Source: Burkholderiales bacterium
GTDB taxonomy: Bacteria > Pseudomonadota > Gammaproteobacteria > Burkholderiales > SG8-41
DNA: 64,000 bases
Direction: 5' to 3'
Assembly (NCBI GenBank): GCA_019749945.1
Contig: JAIEPF010000003.1
Location: forward strand, 124,001-188,000
The translations under genes were made by a program, and so were the position numbers. The notes below the pieces were generated by a model. The model saw nothing but the letters and a program-made list of their open reading frames with translations. It was not told where the DNA came from and ran no database searches. Each line of letters starts with the position of its first letter. The first letter of the stretch is position 1. Shown here piece after piece: positions 34,772-43,087 of this stretch.

Positions 34772-35746
34772 TTATTCGGCATTGATATTGGCCGACTTGA
34801 TCAGCCTGCCCCACTTCAAAGCCTCCGCCTTCAGGTACTGCGCGAATTCCGCCGGTGTGTCACCCACCGGTTCCAGTCCGGCGCGCGCCATGCGATCGGC
34901 TATGGCCGGTTCCTGCAAGGTCGCCGCGATGTCCTTGTGCAGACGCTCAATCACCGCGCGCGGCGTGCCGCGCGGCGCCACCACACCGTTCCAGTTGTTC
35001 GCCTCGTAACCCTTCAAGCCCGCCTCGGCGATGGTCGGCATTTCGGGGAACAAAGGCGAACGTCTGGTCTTGCCGACGCCCAGCCCCTTCAGTTTGCCGG
35101 CGCGGATATGCGGCTGCGCTGTGGTGAGGTTGGCCATCATCATGTTCAAGCGCCCCGCCACCAAGTCGGCCACTGCCGGCGCCCCCCCTTTGTACGGCAC
35201 ATGCAGCACTTCGACACCGGCCATGCTGGTGAACAGGGCCATCGCCAGATGGCCGGCGCCGCCGACGCCGCTGGAGCCATAGTTGTATTTGCCGGGATTC
35301 GCTTTCAGCACGGCAATCAGTTCCTTGACCGAAGCTGCGGGCATCGCCGGATGCACCACCAGCAGGTTGCTGGAACCGGCGATGTTGGTGATCGCGACAA
35401 AATCACGCTCCAGCACATAGGGCACCTTGTCGTACAGCGAAGGATTCACCGCCAGCGGCGGCGTTGCCATCAGCAGGATGTGGCCGTCAGGGGTGGCGCC
35501 CCTGACGATCTCGGTGCCGATGAGGGTGCCGGCGCCGGTGCGATTGTCGATCACCACCTGCTGGCCCAGGCGTTCGGACAGACGGGCGCCGGTGATGCGC
35601 GCCACGGTATCGGTCGAACCGCCGGCGGAATAAGGCACCACCAGACGGACGGGACGCTGCGGATAGGCTGAGGATTCAGCACAAAAAGCGGGGGTCGCGA
35701 CGAGCGCGACAAGAAGTGCCGGAAAAAACTGATGCATGATGTTCAT
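34772..35746 (-). CDS. Bug/TctC-family periplasmic receptor 12
   Basis: A 324-residue receptor. AAGGAG seven bases before the ATG at 35746 selects this start over longer frames. The leader ends AFCAES (about residue 24), then QRPVRLVVPYSAGGSTD, IDNRTGAGTLIG and TPDGHILLM. The Cys near the signal-peptide end (PAFCAES) could also be a lipobox-like site, so membrane anchoring is possible. It lies 31 bases upstream of prpD, suggesting a tricarboxylate ligand. Confidence 0.91.
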   Translation of the reverse strand: MNIMHQFFPALLVALVATPAFCAESSAYPQRPVRLVVPYSAGGSTDTVARITGARLSERLGQQVVIDNRTGAGTLIGTEIVRGATPDGHILLMATPPLAVNPSLYDKVPYVLERDFVAITNIAGSSNLLVVHPAMPAASVKELIAVLKANPGKYNYGSSGVGGAGHLAMALFTSMAGVEVLHVPYKGGAPAVADLVAGRLNMMMANLTTAQPHIRAGKLKGLGVGKTRRSPLFPEMPTIAEAGLKGYEANNWNGVVAPRGTPRAVIERLHKDIAATLQEPAIADRMARAGLEPVGDTPAEFAQYLKAEALKWGRLIKSANINAE

Positions 35747-35823
35747 GATGCTCCTTGCTGACGAACTGACCATTACCCTCCGGATCTGGTGCATTGTTAT
35801 GTTTGAATTCGGAAAAAAGCCGG

Positions 35824-36447
35824 TCATTCGCCCGATGCGGTGCCGGAAGCAATCCGCGGCATCTCAAAGCGGTCAGTGACGCGGGTATAACCGCCCTTGC
35901 CGGCCAGCCGGCCGATCGGGTTGACCCGGCCGACATCGACATGAAAACGTTCGTTGACGATGCCGTCGTGGTAATGAAAATAAACGACCTCGCCGAACAC
36001 CACGTGATAGGGCTTGCGGCCCAAATCGACAATCTGCATCAGCCGGCACTCCATCGCCACCGGTGCCTCCTTGATGCGCGGCGGCCGCACCCGGCTTGAG
36101 GGCAGCGCCGTCAATCCGGCTTTTTCGATTTCATTGATTTCGGGCGGGTAATCGACGGCACAGACGTTCATCTGGTCCTTGATCGCATCGCTGACGATGT
36201 GCACGACAAATTCCGGAATCTCGCGGATGTTGCGCACGGTGTCCTTGGCGCCGCTGGTTTTTTCACCGACGGAAAACATCAGCATCGCCGGATCGGAACC
36301 GACGGCATTGAAAAAACTGAAAGGCGCGGCATTGGGTCCGTTGCGGCCCAGCGTGGTCACCAGCGCGATCGGGCGCGGCGTCACGGTGCCGACCATCAGT
36401 TTGTACTGATCCTGCCAGGAGAGTTTGCCTGCGTCGAATTCAGCCAT
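35824..36447 (-). CDS. Flavin reductase-like (FMN-binding split-barrel) family protein
   Basis: A 207-residue protein of the flavin reductase/DIM6-NTAB family. It has the opening LMVGTVTPRPIALVTTLG, then NAAPFSFFNAVGSDPAMLMF and the FMN phosphate region around GAKDTVRNIRE. Such proteins bind FMN and often supply reduced flavin to a monooxygenase; no monooxygenase gene is adjacent. It is encoded 77 bases upstream of Bug receptor 12 on the same strand and is separated from the next upstream unit by a strong terminator. Confidence 0.87.
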   Translation of the reverse strand: MAEFDAGKLSWQDQYKLMVGTVTPRPIALVTTLGRNGPNAAPFSFFNAVGSDPAMLMFSVGEKTSGAKDTVRNIREIPEFVVHIVSDAIKDQMNVCAVDYPPEINEIEKAGLTALPSSRVRPPRIKEAPVAMECRLMQIVDLGRKPYHVVFGEVVYFHYHDGIVNERFHVDVGRVNPIGRLAGKGGYTRVTDRFEMPRIASGTASGE

Positions 36448-36534
36448 GATGCGCGGGTTTGATGAACGGAAATATCATTGATTCTAACAGGGCATCATGC
36501 CGGCAACGCACGGTTCCACATCATGCGCCGCATG

Positions 36535-36564
36535 ACAAAACGCCCGCAAGAGCGGGCGTTTTGT
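36535..36564. terminator. Bidirectional intrinsic terminator
   Basis: A perfect stem ACAAAACGCCCGC / GCGGGCGTTTTGT with an AAGA loop, so it is flanked by A and T tracts on both strands. It lies 33 bases after the stop of Bug receptor 13 and upstream of the flavin reductase gene, ending the former transcript. Confidence 0.92.
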
Positions 36565-36597
36565 TAACGACTGTCGCAGAGCTTCCGCGCTGAAACC

Positions 36598-37572
36598 TCA
36601 GTCGCCGACGACTTTCGCCGCCTTGATCACCTTGGCGTATTTATCAACTTCACGCTTGAAGTAAGCCGCCAGCTCCTCCGGGGTGCTGCCCACCGGTTCG
36701 CCGCCCTCCTTGCGGATGAAATCATTGAGGTCGGGTGCCTTGAGCGCCTTGATGATTTCGCCGTTCAGCTTGACCACGATGTCCTTGGCGGTGCCTTTCG
36801 GGAAAAACATCGCGTACCAGTTGTCCGATTCGAACTCCGGATAAATCGAGTTCATCGTCGGCAGATCGGGGAATGCCGAAGACCGCTTGGCAGTGGTCAC
36901 CGCCAGCGCCCTGACCTTGCCGGTTTTGATGAACGGCTGCGCGGCCAGCGCAGTGGCAAACGTAAAGTCGGTTTCACCGCTGATCTGCGCCACGATCGCG
37001 GGACCGCCGCCCTTGTACGGGATCGGTGTCACATTGACCCCGCCAAACAGCTTGAGCATTTCGATCGACAGGTGGCTGGTCGTGCCGGAACCGTTATGCG
37101 CGGCATTCATCTTGCCGCTTTTCTTGGCCAGAGCAATGAGTTCCTTGACATTTTTGACCGGCACGCTGGGATGCGCCACCAGCACCAGCGGCACCGAGGA
37201 AATCCAGCTCACCGGCTCCAGATCGGCCACCGGATTGAAATTGAGTCGTTTGCTGTACAGCGTGACATTGACCGCCAGCGAGGCCGTGGTGAACAGGATG
37301 TTGGCACCGTCGGGGGGCGATTTGGCCACCAGTTCGGCGCCAATCAGTCCCGCCGCACCGGCACGGTTGTCGACCAGGAAGTTCTGGCCCATGCTGGCCT
37401 GGAATTTCTGCGCCAGCAGGCGTCCCTGGATGTCGGTGCCACCGCCGGCGCCAAAAGGTACGACGATGCGCACCGGCTTGGTCGGCCATTGCTGGGCCAG
37501 AACCGGCGCGCCCCACAGCATTGATGCGGCCGCGAACACGACGCCGGCCAATTGCAGTTGTTTCTGTTTCAT
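36598..37572 (-). CDS. Bug/TctC-family periplasmic receptor 13
   Basis: A 324-residue receptor. AGGAGGAG immediately upstream fixes the ATG at 37572. The signal peptide ends VLA-QQ (about residue 26), then TKPVRIVVPFGAGGGTD, VDNRAGAAGLIG and PPDGANILF, where Ala-Asn replaces the usual Tyr-Thr. It is the second gene of a two-gene unit behind an alpha/beta hydrolase (58-base gap) and is followed by a strong terminator. Confidence 0.92.
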   Translation of the reverse strand: MKQKQLQLAGVVFAAASMLWGAPVLAQQWPTKPVRIVVPFGAGGGTDIQGRLLAQKFQASMGQNFLVDNRAGAAGLIGAELVAKSPPDGANILFTTASLAVNVTLYSKRLNFNPVADLEPVSWISSVPLVLVAHPSVPVKNVKELIALAKKSGKMNAAHNGSGTTSHLSIEMLKLFGGVNVTPIPYKGGGPAIVAQISGETDFTFATALAAQPFIKTGKVRALAVTTAKRSSAFPDLPTMNSIYPEFESDNWYAMFFPKGTAKDIVVKLNGEIIKALKAPDLNDFIRKEGGEPVGSTPEELAAYFKREVDKYAKVIKAAKVVGD

Positions 37573-37630
37573 TCGACTCCTCCTGTTTTGACTGCTGTTT
37601 TGCTGCTGTTGAAACGGAACCATTCGGGTG

Positions 37631-38554
37631 TCATCCCCGGTAAATGGGTTCCGGCTGAGTAAAAAACGAATGCAGGATATGGTACACCGTGCGGTAGTTG
37701 ATCTGCTGGAAGCTCGCATGCGAAATGCCGGCCATCACCGCGAATTGCTTGTCGGGATTGGGCAGGCGGCTGAAGAAATCCAGCAGATCCTCCATGCCGG
37801 CAATACCGTCCCACTGGCCGCGCATGATCACCGTCGCCGCGGTGATCTTCGCCGGATCCACCACCGGCAGCTTCGCGCACATGTCGAGGTAGGTCCCGGT
37901 CGGCACGGAATCATCAAGCTTGAGAACCTCATCGGCAAACACCTCGATGACGCTCTGCTCGGCGCAGCCGGGGTGATCGCGATTGAAAATCGAATGCATG
38001 AAGGCGCGATCGATCGGGCGTCGTTTGTTGGCCTTCCACTGATCGAGCTTTTTCGCGCGCTCCTCCAGCGTCGGGCTGCCTTTGCCGGTCCACACAAAGG
38101 CATCCAGCGCGAGCCGCGACACACGATCCGGATGGCGCTCGGCAAACATCGCCGCGCGCAATGCACCCGACGAAATGCCATAAACCATGAATTTCTTCAC
38201 GCCGGTGGATTTGGTGATGTAGTCGCTGGCCGCCTCAAGATCGTCGGCGCCGTTGGCAATGTCGAAATAAATGTCGCGCGATTTGTCCGAGCGGCCGTAC
38301 CCCTCCATGTCGATGCACCAGGTGTTGAAACCGCGCTCGGCGAACCAGTCCATCACCGAAGAATCGGCGCGACCCGGCACATGCAGGTCAAAGGTCGGCT
38401 GCGACGCCATGGAGGAGCCATGCACGAAAATGACCGTACCCCTGGCGCCCTTGCCGTCGACGGCTTTTTTCTCCCACAGGAAAAGCTTGACGTCGCCCTT
38501 GCGGGTCCAGTGTTCCTTGCCGGCGATAACGGCGCTTTTTGCGGTTTGATCCAT
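37631..38554 (-). CDS. Alpha/beta hydrolase
   Basis: A 307-residue alpha/beta hydrolase without signal peptide. The oxyanion segment is VIFVHGSSMAS, the nucleophile elbow YGISSGALRA (Ser in GxSxG), and the later acid/His candidates are MRGQWDGIAGM and AGISHASFQ. It probably hydrolyses an ester, lactone or C-C bond of an acid substrate. AGGGA precedes the ATG at 38554. It is paired with Bug receptor 13 and divergent from the class II aldolase gene; the two are probably expressed together. Confidence 0.85.
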   Translation of the reverse strand: MDQTAKSAVIAGKEHWTRKGDVKLFLWEKKAVDGKGARGTVIFVHGSSMASQPTFDLHVPGRADSSVMDWFAERGFNTWCIDMEGYGRSDKSRDIYFDIANGADDLEAASDYITKSTGVKKFMVYGISSGALRAAMFAERHPDRVSRLALDAFVWTGKGSPTLEERAKKLDQWKANKRRPIDRAFMHSIFNRDHPGCAEQSVIEVFADEVLKLDDSVPTGTYLDMCAKLPVVDPAKITAATVIMRGQWDGIAGMEDLLDFFSRLPNPDKQFAVMAGISHASFQQINYRTVYHILHSFFTQPEPIYRG

Positions 38555-38645
38555 GAGTCCCTGATGAGGTGAAAAAGACGGTTGTCAGAGGGGAACGCAA
38601 GTCTAGGATACGGAACCGCCCCAGTCAAACCCGAAGGGCGGCCTA

Positions 38646-38651
38646 TATAAT
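38646..38651 (+). promoter_or_regulatory. Candidate -10 box for the class II aldolase gene
   Basis: A consensus TATAAT lies about 68 bases upstream of the proposed GTG start at 38719. The matching -35 region (AGTCAA at 38623-38628, 17-base spacing) is weak, so an activator may be needed. Confidence 0.35.
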
Positions 38652-38718
38652 TGCCGCTTGGGACGAGCAAATCCGTCCACACCGCTTCGTCCATGACAAC
38701 CCAGCACTGGAAACACCC

Positions 38719-39516
38719 GTGACCGCCAACTACTCGACCCAATTCCGCAGCATCAAGGACGAAGTCAGCCCCGAGGAATGGGAAACCCGGGTCAATCTCG
38801 CGGCCTGTTACCGGCTGACCGACAGCTTCGGCATGACCGACCTGATCTACAACCACATCACCGCGCGCATTCCCGGTGATGACGAGCACCTGCTGATCAA
38901 CCTCTACGGCCTGCTCTACAAGGAAATCACCGCCTCGAACCTGGTCAAGATCGACCTCGAAGGCAACATCCTGTGGAAGCCGGATACCGATTACGGCATC
39001 AACAAGTCGGGTTACGTGATCCACGGCGCGATCCATCGTGCGCGTCCCGAATTGAAATGCGTTATACATACGCATACCCGCGCCGGCATGGCCGTGTGCT
39101 CGATGCAATGCGGCCTGCTGCCGATGACGCAGACTTCGATGCGGTTTGTCGGCCATCTCGGTTATCACGATTACGAAGGCCCCGCCGTTGACCTTGCCGA
39201 ACGCGAACGTCTGGTGCGCGACCTCGGACCGCACGACGCGATGCTGCTGCGCAACCACGGCCTGCTGACCTGCGGCGCCACCATCCAGCAGGCCTTCAAC
39301 ACCATGTACCAGCTCGAGATGTCCTGCCGCGCGCAGGTCGACGCGATGGCCGGCGGCCAGGAAATCGTGCTGCCGCCGCAGGAAGTCATCGACCATACTG
39401 CCAATCTCTACCAACCCGGCACGCGCCGGCCATACGGCGTGCTTGAATGGCATGCGATGCTGCGCCTGCTCGACGCCGAAGGAAAAAATTCCGGCTACCC
39501 GCCGTACTGGCATTGA
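38719..39516 (+). CDS. Class II aldolase/adducin family protein
   Basis: A 265-residue Zn-dependent aldolase-fold protein. Metal-site markers are YNHITARIP, the paired His of VIHTHTRAGMAV and LLRNHGLLTCG. The family includes fuculose- and rhamnulose-1-phosphate aldolases, but this adducin-like subgroup usually acts on other hydroxy acids. GTG at 38719 is chosen because it gives the usual family length of about 260 residues; the frame is open upstream to 38569 but that part has no homology. It is followed 63 bases later by an acyl-CoA dehydrogenase gene. Confidence 0.83.
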   Translation: MTANYSTQFRSIKDEVSPEEWETRVNLAACYRLTDSFGMTDLIYNHITARIPGDDEHLLINLYGLLYKEITASNLVKIDLEGNILWKPDTDYGINKSGYVIHGAIHRARPELKCVIHTHTRAGMAVCSMQCGLLPMTQTSMRFVGHLGYHDYEGPAVDLAERERLVRDLGPHDAMLLRNHGLLTCGATIQQAFNTMYQLEMSCRAQVDAMAGGQEIVLPPQEVIDHTANLYQPGTRRPYGVLEWHAMLRLLDAEGKNSGYPPYWH

Positions 39517-39579
39517 TTCGGGCATCACCACAGCGGCCCTACTCATCACCCTTCACTCATCACCCATCACGGTTTAACC

Positions 39580-40761
39580 ATGGATTTCAGCATCTCGGAA
39601 GAACAACGCGCCTTCGTCGACACCGTGCGCAAGGTGTGCCAGAAGGAATTCGCGCCGCGCGCAATCAAATACCTCGACGGCAGCTGGCCCGCTGAAAACA
39701 TGAAACGCCTCGGTGAAATCGGCGTGCTCGGCATGGCCGTGCCGCAGGAATACGGCGGCTCCGGACTGTCGATCCTCGACACCGTGCTGGTGCTCGAGGA
39801 AATCGGCAAGGTCTGTTATGTCACGGCGATGGGCGCGCTCGGCGAGGTCGGCACCCAGACCCGCGTCATATCAACTTTTGCGCCCGAGGAAATCAAGCGC
39901 AAAATCCTGCCGCGCGTCGCCAGCGGCGAGGCCATGCTCGCCATCTGCATGACCGAACCCGATGCCGGCACCGACGTCCCCGCCTACAAGACCAACTGCA
40001 CGATCAAGGGCGATCGCGTGGTCCTGCGCGGCGCAAAGACGCTGATTTCGCGCGCCGACATCGCCGAGATGTTCGTGGTGTTCACCCGTGTCGACAGCAA
40101 ACCGGGGGCCGAGGGCATCGGCTGCGTGCTGGTGCCCGGAGGCATCAAGGGGCTCAGCGCCAAGGCGAGTTACCACACCATGGGCGGCGAATACCTGTCC
40201 GACGTGTTTTTCGACGACATCGAACTGCCGCTGGAGAATCTGGTGATCCGCGACAACGGCATGAAAAAACTGCTGTCGGCGTTCAACACCCAGCGCTGCC
40301 TCAATCCGGCGATCTGCCTCGGCCTCGCCGAAGGCGCGCTGGAAGAAGCGGTGAAATACATGCGCAACCGCTCGGCCTTCGGCAAGAAAATCGGCGACTT
40401 CCAGGGCATGCGCTGGAAAGTGGCCGACATGTACATCGAGATCGAGGCCGCGCGCGGACTCTTGTACCGCGCCGCGGTTTCAGGCGACACGGTTGCAGGC
40501 GGCGGATTCCCTGATCCGACTCTGGCGGCGATGGCCAAGATCTACACCAATGAAATGTCGATCCGCGTCACCAGCGAAGCGATCCAGGTGCACGGCGGTT
40601 ATGGCTTCACCGACGAATTTCCGGTATCACGGTTTTTCCGCGGCACGCGTTACGGCAGCCTCGGCGGCGGCACCACCGAGACCCTGCGCAACATGGTGGG
40701 ACGCAAACTGGTCGAACAGATGGACCTGGCGTCGGGCTGCCTGGGAATGGACTACTTCTAG
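39580..40761 (+). CDS. Acyl-CoA dehydrogenase
   Basis: A 393-residue FAD-dependent acyl-CoA dehydrogenase. It contains CMTEPDAGTD (FAD/substrate binding), GLAEGALEEAVKYMRNRSAF, FQGMRWKVADM, IQVHGGYGFTDEFPVSR and GGGTTETLRNMVG, in which the Glu of TTE aligns with the common C-terminal catalytic base. It introduces an alpha-beta double bond in an acyl-CoA. The gene is bracketed by iterated CATCAC/GATGAG-type repeats on both sides. It may act on the product of the acyl-CoA ligase at 30247, which is inference. Confidence 0.9.
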   Translation: MDFSISEEQRAFVDTVRKVCQKEFAPRAIKYLDGSWPAENMKRLGEIGVLGMAVPQEYGGSGLSILDTVLVLEEIGKVCYVTAMGALGEVGTQTRVISTFAPEEIKRKILPRVASGEAMLAICMTEPDAGTDVPAYKTNCTIKGDRVVLRGAKTLISRADIAEMFVVFTRVDSKPGAEGIGCVLVPGGIKGLSAKASYHTMGGEYLSDVFFDDIELPLENLVIRDNGMKKLLSAFNTQRCLNPAICLGLAEGALEEAVKYMRNRSAFGKKIGDFQGMRWKVADMYIEIEAARGLLYRAAVSGDTVAGGGFPDPTLAAMAKIYTNEMSIRVTSEAIQVHGGYGFTDEFPVSRFFRGTRYGSLGGGTTETLRNMVGRKLVEQMDLASGCLGMDYF

Positions 40762-40765
40762 TGAT

Positions 40766-40838
40766 GAGCGATGAGTGATGAATGATGAGCGGAAAACCCG
40801 TCACGCGCAGTCCGCTCCGCATTCATCACTCATCGCTC
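40766..40838. repeat. 19-bp perfect inverted repeat of iterated GATGAG units between convergent genes
   Basis: Arms GAGCGATGAGTGATGAATG (40766-40784) and its exact reverse complement (40820-40838) are separated by 35 bases. Related CATCACCC iterations occur just before the acyl-CoA dehydrogenase gene (39541-39570). The position between convergent genes suits a transcript-end structure, but there is no T tract. Confidence 0.75.
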
Positions 40839-40848
40839 CGCGCCGGGA

Positions 40849-41856
40849 TCAATAGACCGGCTTCGAGCGGAAATGCTGCTCGCGATTGATGGATTTGACC
40901 TTCACCGGCTCGACCTTGTTGCCTTTCAGCACGTCCAGCGTGACTTCCACCCCGGCTTCCCCGCTTTTCCACAGCCGCAGGTAAAAATCGGCCTGTCCGC
41001 GGAGCGACTGGCCGCCGAGACCGACGATGATGTCGCCGGCCTGCAGCCCGGCATCCGCAGCCGGTCCTTCGTCGGTGACGCGGGTGATGATCACCTTGCC
41101 CTGCACTTCCTGCGAGGTGATCCCGAGCCAGGGCCGCGGCTTAGTCGTGGCGCGGCCATTGGCGATGAAATCGCCCAGCACCGGCTTCAGCGTGTCGATC
41201 GGCACGAACATGTTGCCGGGGATGGCCCCCTTGCCGATCGCATCCCCCACCGCCAGTGAACCGATGCCAAGGAGCTTGCCTTCCTTCGACAGCAGCGCCG
41301 CACCCTGCCAGTTGACGGTTGCCGGCGCGGTGTAAATCGCCTCGTCGAGCAGATATTCCCAATAACCGACGAACGGCCGCTTCGACACAATATAGGCCGG
41401 GGCGACGCCGTCGTAACCCACGATCAGCACCAGGTCACGCAGGTTCGCCACCGAGGATTCACCCAGATCCACCGGCTTGATCGGCAAGGGCTGCAGCGAT
41501 TTCACCAGGCCGAGGCCGGTGGCATTGTCGTAGCCGACAACATTGGCCGCAAATTTCCGGCCATCGGCCGTCGCCAGCTCGACCGTATCGGCTTCGGTCA
41601 CCAGATAACCGATGGTCAGCACCAGGCCGCTGGAATCGATGACGACACCGGTGCCTTCGCGTTGCGGTCCCAGCGTGCGTGCGCTGCGCGCATCCGGCAC
41701 CGCCTTCACCGTGAGTTTGACCACGGAAAACTGGTCGACGCTCAGTTCACGTTCTGCGGCAATACCCGGGGATGCCTGCGGCAGCAGGCCGGCAGCGACC
41801 AGGATGGCTGCCGCCGTTTGCCGCAGTTTGCTTGACATGCTGTGTATGCTCGCCAT
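40849..41856 (-). CDS. Trypsin-like/PDZ (HtrA-type) protein with degenerate catalytic triad
   Basis: A 335-residue exported protein: signal peptide (cleavage near IAA-ER, residue 34), a trypsin-like double barrel (about 40-225) and one PDZ domain (about 240-330, PWLGI...AGLQAGDIIVGLGG). Aligned to HtrA/DegP, the catalytic His of LTNxHVV is Tyr84 (LTIGYLV), the Asp of TDLAV is Gly114 (ATGLGLV) and the Ser of GNSGGPL is Gln185 (NWQGAAL). All three triad residues are lost while the fold remains, so this should be a periplasmic non-proteolytic PDZ protein, for example a chaperone or adaptor. GGAG precedes the ATG at 41856. Confidence 0.82.
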   Translation of the reverse strand: MASIHSMSSKLRQTAAAILVAAGLLPQASPGIAAERELSVDQFSVVKLTVKAVPDARSARTLGPQREGTGVVIDSSGLVLTIGYLVTEADTVELATADGRKFAANVVGYDNATGLGLVKSLQPLPIKPVDLGESSVANLRDLVLIVGYDGVAPAYIVSKRPFVGYWEYLLDEAIYTAPATVNWQGAALLSKEGKLLGIGSLAVGDAIGKGAIPGNMFVPIDTLKPVLGDFIANGRATTKPRPWLGITSQEVQGKVIITRVTDEGPAADAGLQAGDIIVGLGGQSLRGQADFYLRLWKSGEAGVEVTLDVLKGNKVEPVKVKSINREQHFRSKPVY

Positions 41857-42007
41857 GGTCGGTCTCCGCTCAGCGGGGTCTCATGGATGCGACATCCAGC
41901 CCCGCCTGTCGCGTCTATCCTACGACTAATGTCCGGAGCGCAAAAGGCCTGCGCCGGATTGGCGATACAATGCGCGCTCTTTTTGACGATTGTGGAGGAC
42001 AAACGGC

Positions 42008-42781
42008 ATGGAACTCGGACTCAAAGGCAAAGTCGCGATAGTCACCGGCGGCACCGAAGGCATCGGCAAGGCCACCGCCCTGACGCTGGCCCGGGAAGGC
42101 GCCAAAGTCGCGATCTGCGCCCGCGGCAAACCGCTGCTCGACGCCACCGCCGCCGAAATCACCAAGGCGGGCGGCGAAGTGCTGGCGATGGCGGCCGACA
42201 TGAGCAAGGCTGCCGACTGCAAAAATTTCATCGAAGCGGTTGCCCGGAAATTCGGCCGCATTGACATCCTTGTCAACAACGCCGGCACCTCCAAGCGCGG
42301 CAAATTTCTCGAACTGCAGGACGAGGAATGGGCGGCGGACATCGAGCTCAAGGTGTTCGGTGCGATCCGCTGCACGCGACTCGCGATCCCGCACATGAAA
42401 AAACAGGGCGGCGGCCGCGTCATCAACATCACCATCTCCGGCGCCAAACAACCCGGCGCGGAATCAATGCCGACTTCCATATCACGCGCTGCGGGACTGG
42501 CCATGACCAAGGCCCTGTCCAAGGAATTCGCCGCGGACAACATCCTGGTCAACACCATCTGCATCGGCAAGATCAAATCAGGCCAGCACGAACGCCGTTA
42601 CACCAAGGACGGCATCAGCGCCGATGATTACTACGCCAAACTCGGCAAGGACATTCCGCTGAAACGCGCAGGTGAAGCACAGGAAGTGGCCAACGTCATC
42701 ACCTTCCTCGTCTCCGACGCCGCCAGTTACGTCACCGGCACCAGCATCAACCTTGATGGCGGGATTTCCGGCGTTCTATAA
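42008..42781 (+). CDS. SDR family protein lacking the canonical Tyr/Lys pair
   Basis: A 257-residue short-chain dehydrogenase/reductase fold. The cofactor motif TGGTEGIG (13-20) and NNAG (90-93) are intact. At the active site, where YxxxK is expected, it reads TSISR (Thr156 to Arg160, in PTSISRAAGLAMTK), and the Ser region is ITISGAK. A recognisable SDR subgroup has this PTS-x-SRAAG form, so it is not a sequencing artefact, but standard Tyr-Lys catalysis is excluded. ATG at 42008 follows GGAGG by nine bases. It diverges from the PDZ protein, and a stem-loop lies about 50 bases after its stop. Confidence 0.88.
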   Translation: MELGLKGKVAIVTGGTEGIGKATALTLAREGAKVAICARGKPLLDATAAEITKAGGEVLAMAADMSKAADCKNFIEAVARKFGRIDILVNNAGTSKRGKFLELQDEEWAADIELKVFGAIRCTRLAIPHMKKQGGGRVINITISGAKQPGAESMPTSISRAAGLAMTKALSKEFAADNILVNTICIGKIKSGQHERRYTKDGISADDYYAKLGKDIPLKRAGEAQEVANVITFLVSDAASYVTGTSINLDGGISGVL

Positions 42782-42788
42782 AATATCA

Positions 42789-42806
42789 ATAAAAACAAAT
42801 ACTTAT
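42789..42806 (+). repeat. AT-rich motif, copy C
   Basis: ATAAAAACAAATACTTAT, matching the motif at 52527-52544 at 16 of 18 positions. It starts eight bases after the stop codon of the SDR gene and overlaps a small hairpin AAATACTT-ATA-AAGTATTT (42797-42815). Confidence 0.45.
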
Positions 42807-42828
42807 AAAGTATTTTCAAAACAACTCC

Positions 42829-42860
42829 ATTGCGCCGGTGATTTCAATCACTGGCGCAAT
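42829..42860. terminator. Long stem-loop between the SDR gene and tRNA-Thr
   Basis: A 15-bp stem ATTGCGCCGGTGATT / AATCACTGGCGCAAT with a two-base loop and a single G-T pair. On the minus strand it is followed by a loosely T-rich stretch and lies about 120 bases past the tRNA; on the plus strand it lies 48 bases past the SDR stop without a T tract. It is a transcript-end structure of uncertain direction. Confidence 0.5.
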
Positions 42861-42978
42861 ACAGTAAAAGGCCGGCGCTGCATCGCGCACCCGCCGCCTT
42901 TCCTGCCGAAAAATGCAGGCAGCCGGCACAGGCCGTGCGGACTGCGTGAGGCTACGAAGGAGCCCGGAAAAATTCCGG

Positions 42979-43054
<76 letters not shown>

Positions 43055-43087
43055 CCGGGGAGGCCGCATTTTACAGCAAACACCCGG

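Noticed and set aside
5995..37572. Search for TctA/TctB or TRAP membrane subunits among the Bug genes
   Set aside because: No frame in the region has the multi-span hydrophobic pattern of TctA or the four-span TctB; all large frames are assigned to soluble enzymes or receptors.
38694..38723. ATG at 38694 as start of the class II aldolase gene
   Set aside because: It is in a different frame and stops after nine codons; the aldolase frame is entered at the GTG at 38719.
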